DNA of 64,000 bases from Ralstonia mannitolilytica (GTDB lineage Bacteria; Pseudomonadota; Gammaproteobacteria; Burkholderiales; Burkholderiaceae): NCBI RefSeq assembly GCF_905397375.1, contig NZ_CAJPVG010000009.1:124001-188000 (forward strand). Reading direction: 5' to 3'. The stretch's first letter is position 1. Every line of letters begins with the position of its first letter. Below the pieces are notes generated by a model. It saw only the letters and a program-made list of their open reading frames with translations, was not told the DNA's origin and searched no databases. The position numbers and the translations under genes were made by a program. Of the stretch, positions 33,351 to 41,299 are shown one piece after another.

Positions 33351-34457
33351 TCATGGGAACGTCAAGGTCACGCGCGTGCCTGCGCTGGGTGCGGAATCGA
33401 TCGCAATCGCTCCTCCGAACGATTGCATGATCCGCGTACAAAAAATCATGCCCATGCCGTTGCCGCCCTCTTCGGCGCGCGTCGTCACGGGGTCTATGGT
33501 GAGCCGGGCGAGGACGTCGGGGGCGATGCCGGGGCCGTTGTCCTCGATGCGGATCATGTGCCGCCCCCCGCCCGCGTCGGGCGCCTGGCCCGCGACGATC
33601 TCGAGCCGTGGCTGCGGGCTGTGCTGCAGCGCCTGCAGCGCATTGCTGGTCAGTGAAGACAGCACCAGCATCACGCAGTTGGGCAGGGTGACGACCGGGA
33701 AATCCTCGTCCACGCGGTAGGACACCCATTCGCGCTGCGCGTTCGTGAAGGGGTACGTATCGAGCAGCGATCGGATCAGCTCGCTCGCGCTGCTCGGTGT
33801 GGTGCCGGCCCCCGGCTTGCCGTACGTGTTGCGCACGGAGTTCAGGAACGAGGCGATCACCGAGAGGCAGTAGCGCGCGTTGTCCTGCACGCGGTCGGCG
33901 GCGCGGCCGATTTCGGACAGCGCCTCGGGAGGGCGCTCGGCCTGATCGATGCGCATGCGGATGCCGCGCGCGAAATTCGAGATGGCAGCCAGCGGCGTAT
34001 TCAGCTCGTGCGCGAGGAAGGCGAGAGTCTCGTCGATGGCCATCAGGCGCTGGGTACGCAACAGGCGGTCCTGCCGCAGGACGAGGGCTTCCTGCAACGA
34101 ACGCCGCACATCGTCTGGCTGATACGGCTTCTCCAGGATCTTGAACACGCGCCCGGTGTTGACAGCCTGGATAAGCAGATCCTTGTCGGCATACGCGGTG
34201 ACCAGGATGGTGGCGATATCGCCATATTCGGCATCGATGAAGCGCAGCAGCTCCGTGCCGTCGCCGCCGGGCATGCGGAAATCGGTCAGGACGACGCTGA
34301 TGCGCTCGTGCGCGTCGCGCAGCACGGCCTTCGCCTCGTCGACGCTGTTGGCCGTGAGCACGTCGTAGCCCGTGCCGATGGCGCGAGCAAACCACTTGCA
34401 GGCTTGCTCCTCGTCGTCGACGTAGAGGATGGTGACGGTATCGGGCGTGGCGTCCAT
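33351..34457 (-). CDS. phcR: Receiver-histidine kinase hybrid PhcR
   Basis: The 368-residue protein has an unusual order: receiver domain first (Asp59 in VVLTDFRMPGGDG, Lys110 in LEKPYQP), then a kinase core. His150 lies in FLAHELNTPLAAISN and the ATPase motifs IEDNGPGIAP and NGMGMIF follow. There is no DNA-binding domain. This architecture is that described for Ralstonia PhcR. The ATG at 34457 lies 8 bases after the phcS stop; a longer frame begins inside phcS. It likely receives phosphate from PhcS. Confidence 0.92.
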   Translation of the reverse strand: MDATPDTVTILYVDDEEQACKWFARAIGTGYDVLTANSVDEAKAVLRDAHERISVVLTDFRMPGGDGTELLRFIDAEYGDIATILVTAYADKDLLIQAVNTGRVFKILEKPYQPDDVRRSLQEALVLRQDRLLRTQRLMAIDETLAFLAHELNTPLAAISNFARGIRMRIDQAERPPEALSEIGRAADRVQDNARYCLSVIASFLNSVRNTYGKPGAGTTPSSASELIRSLLDTYPFTNAQREWVSYRVDEDFPVVTLPNCVMLVLSSLTSNALQALQHSPQPRLEIVAGQAPDAGGGRHMIRIEDNGPGIAPDVLARLTIDPVTTRAEEGGNGMGMIFCTRIMQSFGGAIAIDSAPSAGTRVTLTFP

Positions 34458-34465
34458 GGTGCGGC

Positions 34466-35809
34466 CTAGTCCGCGCGCGGCAGGTCGAACGTGAAGCGCG
34501 CCCATTCGCCTTCCTTGCTCGTGACGGCGAGCGTGCCGCCGTGGCGCTGGATCACGCTGTAGCTGATCGACAGGCCCAGCCCCAGGCCCTTGCCGACTTC
34601 ACGCGTGGTGAAGAACGGCTCGAACACGCGCGTGAGGTTTTTCTCGGAGATGCCGGGGCCGTTGTCGGTGACGACCACGTGCAGGCGATCGCCGATCCAC
34701 TCCGCGGCAATCTCAATGCGCGGCTGCTCGCGCTGGACCTTCTGCATGGCCAGCGCCGCATTCGAGAGCAGATTGATCAGCACGCCGATGATGGCCGCCT
34801 CGTCACCGCGCACGAGCGTGTCGGGCGGCAGCTTGCGCTCGACGGTGACGCCGCGCAATTCGTGGCTCGTCAGGCGGACGGCCGAATCGATGGCCTTTTC
34901 CACCAGGAAGGGCGCGTCGGCCTCGCCCTTTTCGGGACTGCGGTACGCGAAGGTCTTCAGGTCCGACACGATGTGCTGCACCCGCTGCATGCCTTCCTTT
35001 GCGTCGGCCAGGCACTCGAGCAGCATGGGGCTGGCCTTGGCCGCCGGGTCTTCCTGCGCCACCGCGATCGCCATCAGGCAGAAATTGACCGGGTTGTTGA
35101 TCTCGTGCAGCAGCCCCGCCGACAACGTGCCGATGGCGGCCATCTTTTCCTGCTGCAGGAGCTGGCCCTTGATCTCGACGAGGCTGCGGTTCGTGGTTTC
35201 GAGCTGGATGTTCTTGTTGGCCACTTCCTCCTTCAGCTTGAACAGCTCGAAGCGGCTGTTCTCGTTGAAGTACGTGCAGAACACGCCCAGCGTGGACGTT
35301 AAGATCAGGAACTGCGAATTGACGAAGAACGTACTGCCGGCAATGCTGGCAGGGTCGTGAATCAGGCATGCCAGCAGATACAGCGTGTAGGTGATCACCC
35401 CGAAGCCGATGGTCTGCCGCGTGTTGAACGGCAGCACGCTGCCGGCCGCGAAGACGGCCAGGTGCAGGCCCGTCGCATAGATGGACTGCGCGCCCTGCGT
35501 GACGGAAATCATCCACGCGATCATGACCTGCGGGAAGCAGAGCCAGAGCAGCGTCAGGTAAGACAGTCGCTGCCTGCCCCACCGCGTGGGCAGAATCAGA
35601 TAGACGACGAAGATCAGCAGCGACGTGAAGGCGCGCGCCAGGAAGAACCGCTTGAGCTCGCCCGGATACGTGTTGTAGTCCAGGCCGCTTCCCATCAGTA
35701 CCAGGACGATACCCACCAGCGCCGTCGTCCGGCTGAACGATAGGCGGAAGCCTTCCCGCTCCGAGCGGTTGAAGGCGTGCTTCAGGGAATCTCGTACGCT
35801 TTCGGCCAT
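34466..35809 (-). CDS. phcS: Membrane sensor histidine kinase PhcS
   Basis: This 447-residue protein has hydrophobic segments at about residues 28-180 (five or six helices), a short coiled coil (190-220), and a dimerisation/phosphotransfer helix with His235 in AGLLHEINNPVNFCLM. The ATPase domain has N-box NLLSNAALAM, VTDNGPGISEKN and GLGLGLSI. It should sense the hydroxy fatty acid methyl ester at the inner membrane. The ATG follows the phcB stop directly (TAGATG), so translation is coupled; GGTGAG is its ribosome-binding site. Confidence 0.93.
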   Translation of the reverse strand: MAESVRDSLKHAFNRSEREGFRLSFSRTTALVGIVLVLMGSGLDYNTYPGELKRFFLARAFTSLLIFVVYLILPTRWGRQRLSYLTLLWLCFPQVMIAWMISVTQGAQSIYATGLHLAVFAAGSVLPFNTRQTIGFGVITYTLYLLACLIHDPASIAGSTFFVNSQFLILTSTLGVFCTYFNENSRFELFKLKEEVANKNIQLETTNRSLVEIKGQLLQQEKMAAIGTLSAGLLHEINNPVNFCLMAIAVAQEDPAAKASPMLLECLADAKEGMQRVQHIVSDLKTFAYRSPEKGEADAPFLVEKAIDSAVRLTSHELRGVTVERKLPPDTLVRGDEAAIIGVLINLLSNAALAMQKVQREQPRIEIAAEWIGDRLHVVVTDNGPGISEKNLTRVFEPFFTTREVGKGLGLGLSISYSVIQRHGGTLAVTSKEGEWARFTFDLPRAD

Positions 35810-37204
35810 CTAGCTCACCGTCGCCTCGCAGAACACGTTGACGCCGGTCGCATCAACGTACGTCCGGATATCCCGGCAGGCCTCATCCGGGAAGGTGGAC
35901 GCGAGCTGTTCTTCGTTCCGATAGATCAGGTACCACTCGAGCAGGTGCTCCATCGTGAAGAGCCGTTCCGGGTTGCTCGAATGCACGTTGGTCGCCAGCA
36001 TGCGGCCGCCGGGGCGCGTGCGTGTGGTGAAGTAGGTCAGCAGGCGGTTGCACACCTTGTCGGAGATGTAGTCGAACAACCCCGCGCAATAGACGGCATC
36101 GCAGTCGCGCACTTCCTCTGCCTTGCGCGCAGGGCGCTTGATCAGCTCATGCACCGACTGGTGAACGAACTGCGCGGACAGCGTGGTGCCCCCTTGCCTT
36201 GCGGCTTCGGTCAAGCGGTCCTTGGCATAGTCCAGGGTCTCCTGGCTGAAGTCGATGAGCTCGAATTCGAGCAGGTGCGGTTCTTCGAATTCGCGCAGGA
36301 AGCGCTGGATTTCCACCGCGGGGCCGCAGCCGAGGTTCATGACACGATAGGGGCGCCCCTCGGCCTTGGCGCGGATGGCGAGCTGCTTCAGGAAATCGAC
36401 GAGGATGTCGATGCGGTTGCGGTGTGCCTGGGCGACTTGCGCCTTCAGGAACGTCACGTTGACGATCTGGAAATAGGTGCTCGGCCCCTCCTGCGGGTCG
36501 CCCAGGATCTGGTTCACCATCTCGTAGTCGCCGGCATAGCCGAGCGGTTTCGTGAACGTCCGGTGCACGAACGGCGAGCGCAGCAGCAGCGGATGCAGGG
36601 CCGTCTGCGCAAAGGCGCGGTGGGAGGGCGCGAGGCTGGCCTCGACTTCCGCGGCCTCGGCTTCGAGAATGTCGAGGTAGTGCTTGACGCGCAGCATCAC
36701 CGGCTCGGCGAGCTCCATGAAGACGTCGGGGCGCAGCTTGCCGTCTTCGCGCGGCAGGGATTTCGACAAATCGACCTGCTCCACCCACCGCGAGACTTCG
36801 GCCAGGAAGGCCCGCATCTCGTTGATGACGATCTGGTATTCGCGCCGGATGCGGAAGCGTTCCTGCCATTCCCGCACGAACGTTCGCGCTTCTTCGCCCA
36901 CCGACGCAGGCGTATCGGCCACCTCCGACAGTTCGCGCCACTCGTCGATCAGCGTGAGCGAGACAACCGCGGTCAGGCCCGTGTTGACGAGGCTGATCAC
37001 GACGGCCTTGCCCAGGTAGACCTGGCGCGTGCCGATCTTGATCGCAAGATCGGACAAGACCTCGCTCACCTGCACGATCGAGTACGGGTTGTAGATCTCC
37101 ATCACCAGCGCACGCCGCTGCAGCGTGATGATGGTGCCGCGGACCTGCTGACCCTGGGAGTTGCGGAAGCTGACCGCCGGATCGATTTGGTTGGGTGAGT
37201 ACAC
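35810..37204 (-). CDS. phcB: Quorum-sensing signal synthase PhcB (SAM-dependent methyltransferase)
   Basis: The 464-residue methyltransferase is expected to methylate a 3-hydroxy fatty acid to make 3-OH-PAME or 3-OH-MAME, the Ralstonia quorum signal. SAM motif I is MNLGCGPAVE (289-298) and the C-terminal half is a Rossmann methyltransferase. Residues 10-90 look like a separate beta-rich domain. The start is GTG at 37204: an in-frame TGA lies 24 bases upstream, leaving no ATG choice, and no Shine-Dalgarno is seen. It heads the phcBSRQ operon. Confidence 0.93.
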   Translation of the reverse strand: MYSPNQIDPAVSFRNSQGQQVRGTIITLQRRALVMEIYNPYSIVQVSEVLSDLAIKIGTRQVYLGKAVVISLVNTGLTAVVSLTLIDEWRELSEVADTPASVGEEARTFVREWQERFRIRREYQIVINEMRAFLAEVSRWVEQVDLSKSLPREDGKLRPDVFMELAEPVMLRVKHYLDILEAEAAEVEASLAPSHRAFAQTALHPLLLRSPFVHRTFTKPLGYAGDYEMVNQILGDPQEGPSTYFQIVNVTFLKAQVAQAHRNRIDILVDFLKQLAIRAKAEGRPYRVMNLGCGPAVEIQRFLREFEEPHLLEFELIDFSQETLDYAKDRLTEAARQGGTTLSAQFVHQSVHELIKRPARKAEEVRDCDAVYCAGLFDYISDKVCNRLLTYFTTRTRPGGRMLATNVHSSNPERLFTMEHLLEWYLIYRNEEQLASTFPDEACRDIRTYVDATGVNVFCEATVS

Positions 37205-37798
37205 GGTGCGAATTTGCCGGAGACTTCAGGGGAAAACGTCTGCGCCAGGCGGGACGCTCACTCCAACAAACGCGCATCCGGGGCCGAACGGCAGTCCCGG
37301 ACACGGCAACCCTCGGCGCCAGAACGCCGGGCATGCCGCCGCATCGGTCGTGAAAGCGCGCCGAGGCCGTCCGCTGGCCCCAGCCCGCTTCGAGAAAGAT
37401 CAGGGAACAAGCGCGGATGCGAACGCCTTACCGCCGTGGCACTCTGCTGCTCGCCGGTCAACAGCGTGGCAGCGGGAATCGTGCAACCGTGAACAGACTG
37501 GAACGATGCACTTCCTGACATCCGCAACGCGCGCTGGTTGAACGCGCGGTCCGCTGCTGCATCCCAAATCGTCTCTCAAGAGAATCCCGCACAGTAAACC
37601 TTCCGGGGCGCCGTACCGGATTGCAGGCCGGCGCCCTCGCTCGCCATGATGCCGCAGCATTGCCACGCATGCATCAGGGTGATTCAGCCGGGCCACGCTC
37701 TGACGTCGCGGCTGCCGATGATGCGATCGATTGTACTTGCCCGATGTGGGCCACACAATGTAAAGACCGGCGCCGCTGCGCCGGTTGCCGCCACTGTC
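37205..37798. other. 594-bp intergenic region upstream of phcB
   Basis: No protein gene is convincing here; the short open frames are Arg/Ala/Ser-rich shadows in all directions. It must contain the phcB promoter (read leftwards) and the 3' end of the response-regulator transcript. A hairpin lies at 37766-37785. No sigma factor consensus, riboswitch or RNA gene was recognised. The length is unusual for this dense window. Confidence 0.6.
37766..37785 (-). terminator. Candidate terminator of the response-regulator gene
   Basis: An 8-bp stem ACCGGCGC/GCGCCGGT with loop CGCT (plus-strand reading) is followed on the minus strand by CTTTACATT. It lies 14 bases beyond the stop codon at 37799. Confidence 0.5.
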
Positions 37799-38836
37799 TC
37801 AGCGCGATTTGCGGCCGGTCAGTGCGTCGGGGTTCTGCTTGTAGTTGGCCAGGAACTGGGTGTAGCTGTACACCTGAGCCGGGAGCAGGTGGCTGGGCAT
37901 GTCGAACAGTGCGTAGTAGTACGGTTCGCGCCCCTGGCATACCTCGGCGGGCAGGCAGTATTGCTCCCAATCAACACAGGCCGGCGTGTACATGCCATCG
38001 CCGGGCCAGAAGAAGGGGACGAGCTTCTTGTCGTGCAGCCCCTTGATGAGGGCTTCGGGCGCGTTGTAGGCCTCGGCGTTTTCCAGATGCGTGAGCATGC
38101 TCGCGTTGGTTTCGATGACCATGAGCGTGGCGCGCCCATCCGCAGTGAGCAGCAGCACGCCAGCGGGATGTGGATACAGGTAAAACTCGATGAAGCGGTA
38201 GCGCGCGGACAGGTCACGCACCAGCCTGGTGACCGCCGGGTCCGACAGGAAACTGAACGAGTGGCGCGAGAGCAGGTCGCGCAGCGTGCTCGAGAGGTTG
38301 CTGAAGTAGCGCATCTGCAGCGCTTCGATCTCCGCATTCAGCCGCTCGGCCATCGCCGGGTTGTCTTTCTTGATGTAGCGGTCGATCAGGCCGTCGTTGA
38401 AGCCCTGCACGGCGATGTTCTCGTCGGCCATGCCGGTAAGCAGGATCGTCATGCACGGCAGGTCCTTCAGCTCGGCGCAGAACTCCAGCCCGTTCATGCG
38501 CGGCATGGAGTAGTCGACAACGATGACGGAAGGCTGCAGGAAGCGGTTGACCTCGTGGATCTGGCGGTAGATGCGGTCAACGTCGAGCTGGATGGTCCGG
38601 CGCTCCGTCGAGAAGGTGAGGTCATCGTGCGTCACGCGCACCGGCAGGAAGCCCGGCATGCGCAGTGAATGCCACTGGCGCAGCCACGCCAGCGCCTCTT
38701 CCGGGTCATTGAAGGCCAACAGGGCACGTGAAGGGTCCATCTGGAACCCAAGGCTTTCCACGAACGATTGGCTGTCGTCGACCACCACCGTGAGGGTGGG
38801 GTGGAAATAGACCGGCAGGGCGCTGTCCTGTTGCAT
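37799..38836 (-). CDS. Response regulator with interrupted receiver domain, function unknown
   Basis: In this 345-residue protein the acid pair is Asp20-Asp21 (LTVVVDDSQSF) and the phosphoacceptor Asp108 (VIVVDYSMPRMNG). Thr134 (ILLTGMAD) and Lys156 (DRYIKKD) complete the site. The 88-residue gap between Asp20 and Asp108 is about twice normal, so a segment of some 45 residues (about 55-100) is inserted in the receiver. The C-terminal domain (190-345, rich in Tyr/Phe, with PFFWPGDGMY) has no fold I recognise and no HTH. It is oriented like phcB and 594 bases upstream of it, so a link to quorum sensing is plausible but unproven. Confidence 0.8.
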   Translation of the reverse strand: MQQDSALPVYFHPTLTVVVDDSQSFVESLGFQMDPSRALLAFNDPEEALAWLRQWHSLRMPGFLPVRVTHDDLTFSTERRTIQLDVDRIYRQIHEVNRFLQPSVIVVDYSMPRMNGLEFCAELKDLPCMTILLTGMADENIAVQGFNDGLIDRYIKKDNPAMAERLNAEIEALQMRYFSNLSSTLRDLLSRHSFSFLSDPAVTRLVRDLSARYRFIEFYLYPHPAGVLLLTADGRATLMVIETNASMLTHLENAEAYNAPEALIKGLHDKKLVPFFWPGDGMYTPACVDWEQYCLPAEVCQGREPYYYALFDMPSHLLPAQVYSYTQFLANYKQNPDALTGRKSR

Positions 38837-38992
38837 ACGTCGGGCGGGTTCGGAAGGAAGGGCAGCGGCAGCGCGCGGCCGGTGTGGCCCGCGCTGCCCG
38901 CTTGCACTACGTTACTGCCTGCGGCAGTCGGGGGCAAGCGCGGCGCGGAGGGGAGGCGGCGGGCCGGCGTTCGTGGCCCCCCCGGGGGGCGC

Positions 38993-40450
38993 CTATTCGA
39001 CCGCCTTCACCATGTCTTCGACGACCTTTTTGGCGTCGCCGAACACCATCATCGTCTTGTCCATATAGAAGAGTTCGTTGTCGAGCCCCGCGTAGCCGGC
39101 GTTCATCGAGCGCTTGTTCACGATGATGGTCTTGGCCTTGTAGGCCTCCAGGATCGGCATGCCGGCAATCGGCGACTTCGGGTCGTTCTTGGCGGCGGGG
39201 TTGACCACGTCGTTGGCGCCGAGCACCAGCACCACATCGGCCTGGCCGAACTCGCCGTTGATGTCTTCCATTTCGAAGACCTGGTCGTACGGCACTTCGG
39301 CCTCGGCGAGCAGCACGTTCATGTGCCCCGGCATGCGGCCGGCGACGGGGTGGATGGCGTACTTGACCGTCACACCCTTCTCCGACAGCTTTTCGGTCAG
39401 CTCCTTCAGGGCATGCTGGGCGCGCGCCACAGCCAGCCCGTAGCCCGGAACGATGATGACCGTTTCCGCGTTCCCCAGCAGGAAGGCGGCATCGTCGGGC
39501 GAGCCGGACTTGACCGGCCGTTGCTGCCCGCCGGCCGCCGCCGCACCGGCGGAAGCCTCCGAGCCGAAGCCGCCGAGGATCACGTTGAAGAACGACCGGT
39601 TCATCGCCTTGCACATGATGTACGACAGGATGGCACCTGACGAGCCTACCAGCGAGCCCGCGATGATCAGCATCGGGTTGTTGAGCGAGAAGCCGATGCC
39701 CGCCGCCGCCCAACCCGAATACGAATTCAGCATCGACACCACCACCGGCATATCCGCCCCGCCGATCGGGATGATGATCAGCACGCCGAGCACGAAGGCG
39801 ATCCCCGTCATGATGATGAACGGCAGCCAGCTCTGGCTCAGGAAGAACAGGATGCCGAAGCCCAGCATCGCCACCGCCAGCAGCAGGTTCAGCGTGTGCT
39901 GGCCCGCAAACTGCACTGGCGCGCCCTGGAACAGGCGGAACTTGTATTTGCCCGACAGCTTGCCGAACGCGATGACGGAGCCGGAGAACGTGATGGCGCC
40001 GACGAACGTGCCGATGAACAGTTCCACGCGGTTGCCCAGCGGCAATACGTTGTCGCCGGCCATCGTGATGCCAAAGGCCGACGGCTCCGCCACGGCGGCC
40101 ACGGCAATGCACACCGCGGCCAGGCCGATCAGCGAATGCATGGCGGCCACCAGCTCGGGCATCTTGGTCATCTCGACCGTGCGCGCCACATACGCGCCGA
40201 TGCCGCCGCCCGCCACCAGGCCGGCAAGAATCAGGACGAAGCCGGTAGACGTGCCGCTCTCGGTGCCGGCAAACATCTCCGTCTTGAGCTTGTAGATGAG
40301 CGCGACGGTCGTGACGGCGGCGATGGCCATGCCGGTCATGCCGAACGCGTTGCCGCGCCGCGCCGTGGTCGGGTGCGACAAGCCCTTGAGCGCCTGGATG
40401 AAGCACACCGACGCGACAAGATACAGCAGGGTGACGAGGTTCATGCTCAT
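38993..40450 (-). CDS. pntB: NAD(P) transhydrogenase subunit beta PntB
   Basis: The 485-residue protein combines the beta membrane domain (about residues 1-260, eight or nine helices) with the NADPH-binding domain III at the C-terminus (VIIVPGYGLAVARAQHALKE, then AIHPVAGRMPGHMNVLLAEA and LVLGANDVVNPAA). With PntAA and PntAB it couples proton entry to hydride transfer from NADH to NADP+. The ATG at 40450 overlaps the pntAB stop; an ATG two codons later is possible. Confidence 0.97.
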   Translation of the reverse strand: MSMNLVTLLYLVASVCFIQALKGLSHPTTARRGNAFGMTGMAIAAVTTVALIYKLKTEMFAGTESGTSTGFVLILAGLVAGGGIGAYVARTVEMTKMPELVAAMHSLIGLAAVCIAVAAVAEPSAFGITMAGDNVLPLGNRVELFIGTFVGAITFSGSVIAFGKLSGKYKFRLFQGAPVQFAGQHTLNLLLAVAMLGFGILFFLSQSWLPFIIMTGIAFVLGVLIIIPIGGADMPVVVSMLNSYSGWAAAGIGFSLNNPMLIIAGSLVGSSGAILSYIMCKAMNRSFFNVILGGFGSEASAGAAAAGGQQRPVKSGSPDDAAFLLGNAETVIIVPGYGLAVARAQHALKELTEKLSEKGVTVKYAIHPVAGRMPGHMNVLLAEAEVPYDQVFEMEDINGEFGQADVVLVLGANDVVNPAAKNDPKSPIAGMPILEAYKAKTIIVNKRSMNAGYAGLDNELFYMDKTMMVFGDAKKVVEDMVKAVE

Positions 40451-40776
40451 GGCTTGACCCCCTCGTCTTGCCCGGATTTGGCCTTCGGCTCCTTCTTCTT
40501 GAACATCTCAAGCATGCGCTGCGTGACGAGGAAGCCGCCGAACACATTCACCGCCGCCAGCGCCACCGCCACCACGCCCATCGTGCGCCCCAGGCCCGTC
40601 TGCGTGAGGCCCGCTGCCAGCATGGCGCCGACGATGATGATGGCCGAGATGGCGTTGGTCACGGCCATCAGCGGCGTATGCAGCGCCGGGGTGACCGTCC
40701 AGACCACGTGGTAGCCGACGTAGATCGCCAGCACGAAGATGATCAGGTTGATCACCGTGTGATTGACCAGCTCCAT
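40447..40776 (-). CDS. pntAB: NAD(P) transhydrogenase subunit alpha part 2, PntAB
   Basis: The 109-residue membrane domain corresponds to the C-terminal helices of single-chain PntA. The hydrophobic segments LIIFVLAIYVGYHVVW and ISAIIIVGAMLAAGL are followed by MGVVAVALAAVNVFGGFLVT and a charged tail. AAGAGGAGAAGCAAG before the ATG is a strong ribosome-binding site. It overlaps pntB by four bases. The three-chain form is that of Rhodospirillum rubrum. Confidence 0.95.
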   Translation of the reverse strand: MELVNHTVINLIIFVLAIYVGYHVVWTVTPALHTPLMAVTNAISAIIIVGAMLAAGLTQTGLGRTMGVVAVALAAVNVFGGFLVTQRMLEMFKKKEPKAKSGQDEGVKP

Positions 40777-40852
40777 CTTGCTTCTCCTCTTACCCTCTTG
40801 CTTGTGCGATTCGGGGCGGTCGGCGGCACGCGAGGGGCGCCGCCGCCGGTGC

Positions 40853-41215
40853 TCAGATTGCCTTGATTTCCTTGATCTTGTTGCCCTCGCCCAGCAGCAC
40901 GACCTTGGGCTTGTGGCTGGCGACTTCCTCTTCGTTCATCGGCGCATAGGTGCAGATGATCAGCAGGTCGCCCACGTGGGCGCGGCGTGCAGCGGCACCG
41001 TTGAGCGAGATTTCCCCGGAGCCGCGCTTGCCCTTGATGATGTAGGTGGAGAAGCGCTCGCCGTTGTTGACGTTGTACAGCTCGATCTTCTCGTACTCGC
41101 GCATGTCGGCGGCGTCGAGGAGATCCTCGTCGATGCCACACGAGCCTTCGTAGTCCAGATCGGCCTGGGTGACCGTCGCGCGGTGCAGCTTGGCGCGAAG
41201 CATGTTGCGTTGCAT
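40853..41215 (-). CDS. panD: Aspartate 1-decarboxylase PanD
   Basis: The 120-residue pyruvoyl enzyme makes beta-alanine for pantothenate and CoA. The self-cleavage site is Gly24-Ser25 (YEGSCGID), where Ser25 becomes the pyruvoyl group. NMLRAKLHRATVTQADL starts the protein and GAAARRAHVGDLLIICTYA is typical. It sits between pntAA (84 bases upstream) and pntAB (76 bases downstream), all on the minus strand. Co-transcription with the transhydrogenase is likely. Confidence 0.97.
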   Translation of the reverse strand: MQRNMLRAKLHRATVTQADLDYEGSCGIDEDLLDAADMREYEKIELYNVNNGERFSTYIIKGKRGSGEISLNGAAARRAHVGDLLIICTYAPMNEEEVASHKPKVVLLGEGNKIKEIKAI

Positions 41216-41299
41216 GAAGCTATCCTTGAAACAAAAGATGAAATCGCCACTGGCGGCCAGGCCGGCGTCATGACACCAGCCGGGCCGCCGTCTCCGTTG

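Noticed and set aside
37258..37756. Several small frames (70-126 codons) upstream of phcB
   Set aside because: They overlap on both strands, have no ribosome-binding sites, and are Arg/Ser/Ala-rich. None resembles a known small protein. Treated as non-coding.
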